This document shows, one piece after another, positions 7,401 through 7,478 of a stretch of DNA of 7,478 bases (its first letter is position 1; every line of letters starts with the position of its first letter). The stretch is from an uncultured Lachnospiraceae bacterium (GTDB lineage: Bacteria; Bacillota; Clostridia; Lachnospirales; Lachnospiraceae), in NCBI GenBank assembly GCA_937950565.1, contig CALFCS010000085.1, forward strand, positions 1 through 7,478, in the 5' to 3' direction. The position numbers and the translations under genes are program-made. The notes below the pieces were generated by a model. The model did no database searches, was not told the origin of the DNA, and saw only the letters and a program-made list of their open reading frames with translations.

Positions 7401-7478
7401 GATATACAGACTCGAAATTATTTGGGGCAAATGACCCGGTAACCCGTGCACAGATGGCAACGATGATGTATCGTTATG
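4454..7478 (+). CDS. Secreted, SLH-anchored multidomain glycoside hydrolase family 43 protein (3' end outside window)
   Basis: The frame stays open to the right edge, with 1,008 complete codons visible. Order: signal peptide (1-39: MKKK...RR, hydrophobic core, likely AKA/AD cleavage after Ala39); LamG/concanavalin-like jelly roll (about 44-265, ending GTVADFQIYEKEMTAAEV); two atrophied bacterial Ig-like domains (about 288-379 and 380-477, with KWTSD and TWASSN strands at Trp330 and Trp417); GH43 five-bladed propeller (about 479-815); FIVAR-like helical segment (about 823-895); SLH repeats at 898-950 and 959 to the edge. Proposed GH43 catalytic residues are Asp527 (GIRDPF, base), Asp659 (VIDTTV, pKa modulator) and Glu719 (QIEGG, acid). 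Their spacing resembles arabinanase Arb43A (38/158/221). GH43 enzymes mostly cleave alpha-L-arabinofuranosyl or beta-D-xylosyl bonds; the exact substrate is unknown here. LamG and Ig parts probably bind glycan or act as spacers, and SLH repeats suggest attachment to cell-wall polymers outside the cell. It has its own promoter and ribosome site. No transporter or regulator is visible beside it. Confidence 0.92.
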   Translation, partial: MKKKGNDRRFIKSLVAGITVAAMAAVTVLPGSLGSIAKAADDKMVLHWDMTQNEDKTLKDLTGNGHSGKMNGTLETAKVEGIDVLKMTGGYVDIPDGTISKDATEVTVNMLVKIDKNIAASWMWCLGTSNKRYMYFTGCCSSGQGSVMRGGVGCVPDDKLGTGNGWEYESVINGNEALSVGEWQNVTITYKDNGKFIFYKNGVKQAETTLSEGNAGTFTLQQLMTAGDARDGYMGWSFYTGNDPKFQGTVADFQIYEKEMTAAEVKTLSDGMSDMLNDLKDNEFTEADIHLSEKDCLGSNPSKDEVSTDLVLPEKTTVGASGKEASITKWTSDAPSVISDAGKVTRPVRDRKVTLTAEVTKNSVSVNKKLTFTVLGKATDEGVAKADKEALTVTNSEDVSGNLTLPETGENGSVITWASSNEAVISSKADGKIAAGKVNRQDKDTDVTLTATITCGNAVETKEIVCHVRAKAELEETTDYLFAYFPYTGFKDERVYFGISQDGLNFKALNDGKYVLESKAGTHGIRDPFVFRSHEGDKFYMIATDLTVAGLTQDGVYYPGMSWNKNQTEGSQSIVVWESDDLANWSEARLCKVSLDTAGCTWAPEAYWDDETEQYVVFWASKVSDDNYAKQRVYYATTRDFHTFSEAKVWIEEKGSVIDTTVIKVGDYYYRYTKNEDGNTNVYGTPSKRIYCERSKSLTATKWELVANNSLNISGGQIEGGCIFKINTDDAENAKNMAALKGATLTNDDVYCLMADRTGATIFPGLSDDITKGWFNVLGTNSSAEVDGTTLYSMPDPVASHGTVMPITAEEYDNLMMKYEKDYVGKAALANAIKKEIPETEKDKYTEESWKAYVEALAAAKKVEAKEDATQREVDDALKTLKAAKDALEEKPVDIELPYKDVAEDAWYYDAVVYNYVHQTMTGMKDDEFGPAGTLVRAQFAAVLHKMNGKPVMEYTEVFSDVTEPDWFKDAVLWAADAKIVTGYTDSKLFGANDPVTRAQMATMMYRY

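Noticed and set aside
1..7478. CRISPR array, transposon, prophage, tRNA or rRNA
   Set aside because: No spaced direct repeats, terminal repeats, transposase or integrase, and no RNA gene pattern was found; the sequence is almost fully accounted for by three genes.

Overview
The window looks like chromosome from an anaerobic, low-to-mid-GC Gram-positive bacterium, most likely a gut Lachnospiraceae-type Clostridia. The reasons are the long single-chain clostridial-style PurL, a glutamate dehydrogenase (GDH) very like the Clostridium enzyme, strong AGGAGG ribosome sites, sigma-A-type promoters, and a large secreted glycosidase with S-layer homology (SLH) repeats. This placement is inferred from sequence character, not from a database match.

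Layout, all genes on the + strand: (1) 2-2764, the 3' three-quarters of purL (phosphoribosylformylglycinamidine synthase), entering from the left edge. (2) 2765-2971, an intergenic region with a hairpin that probably ends purL transcription, a 12-bp A/T palindrome, a small inverted repeat, and the gdhA promoter and ribosome site. (3) 2972-4306, a complete gdhA (NADP-type glutamate dehydrogenase, 444 aa). (4) 4307-4453, a strong intrinsic terminator followed at once by a near-consensus promoter. (5) 4454-7478, a large secreted multidomain protein that runs off the right edge: signal peptide, LamG-like domain, two bacterial Ig-like domains, a GH43 beta-propeller, a FIVAR helical segment and two SLH repeats.

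The three genes do not look like one operon, because each gap carries its own termination and initiation signals. purL and gdhA are core nitrogen and purine metabolism: PurL consumes glutamine and GDH makes glutamate from ammonia. The third gene is an accessory, cell-surface polysaccharide-degrading enzyme that probably provides arabinose- or xylose-containing sugars. I see no RNA gene, CRISPR array, insertion sequence or integrase. I also see no strong evidence for an undescribed system. The most rewarding object is the surface-anchored GH43 protein, whose substrate cannot be read from the sequence.
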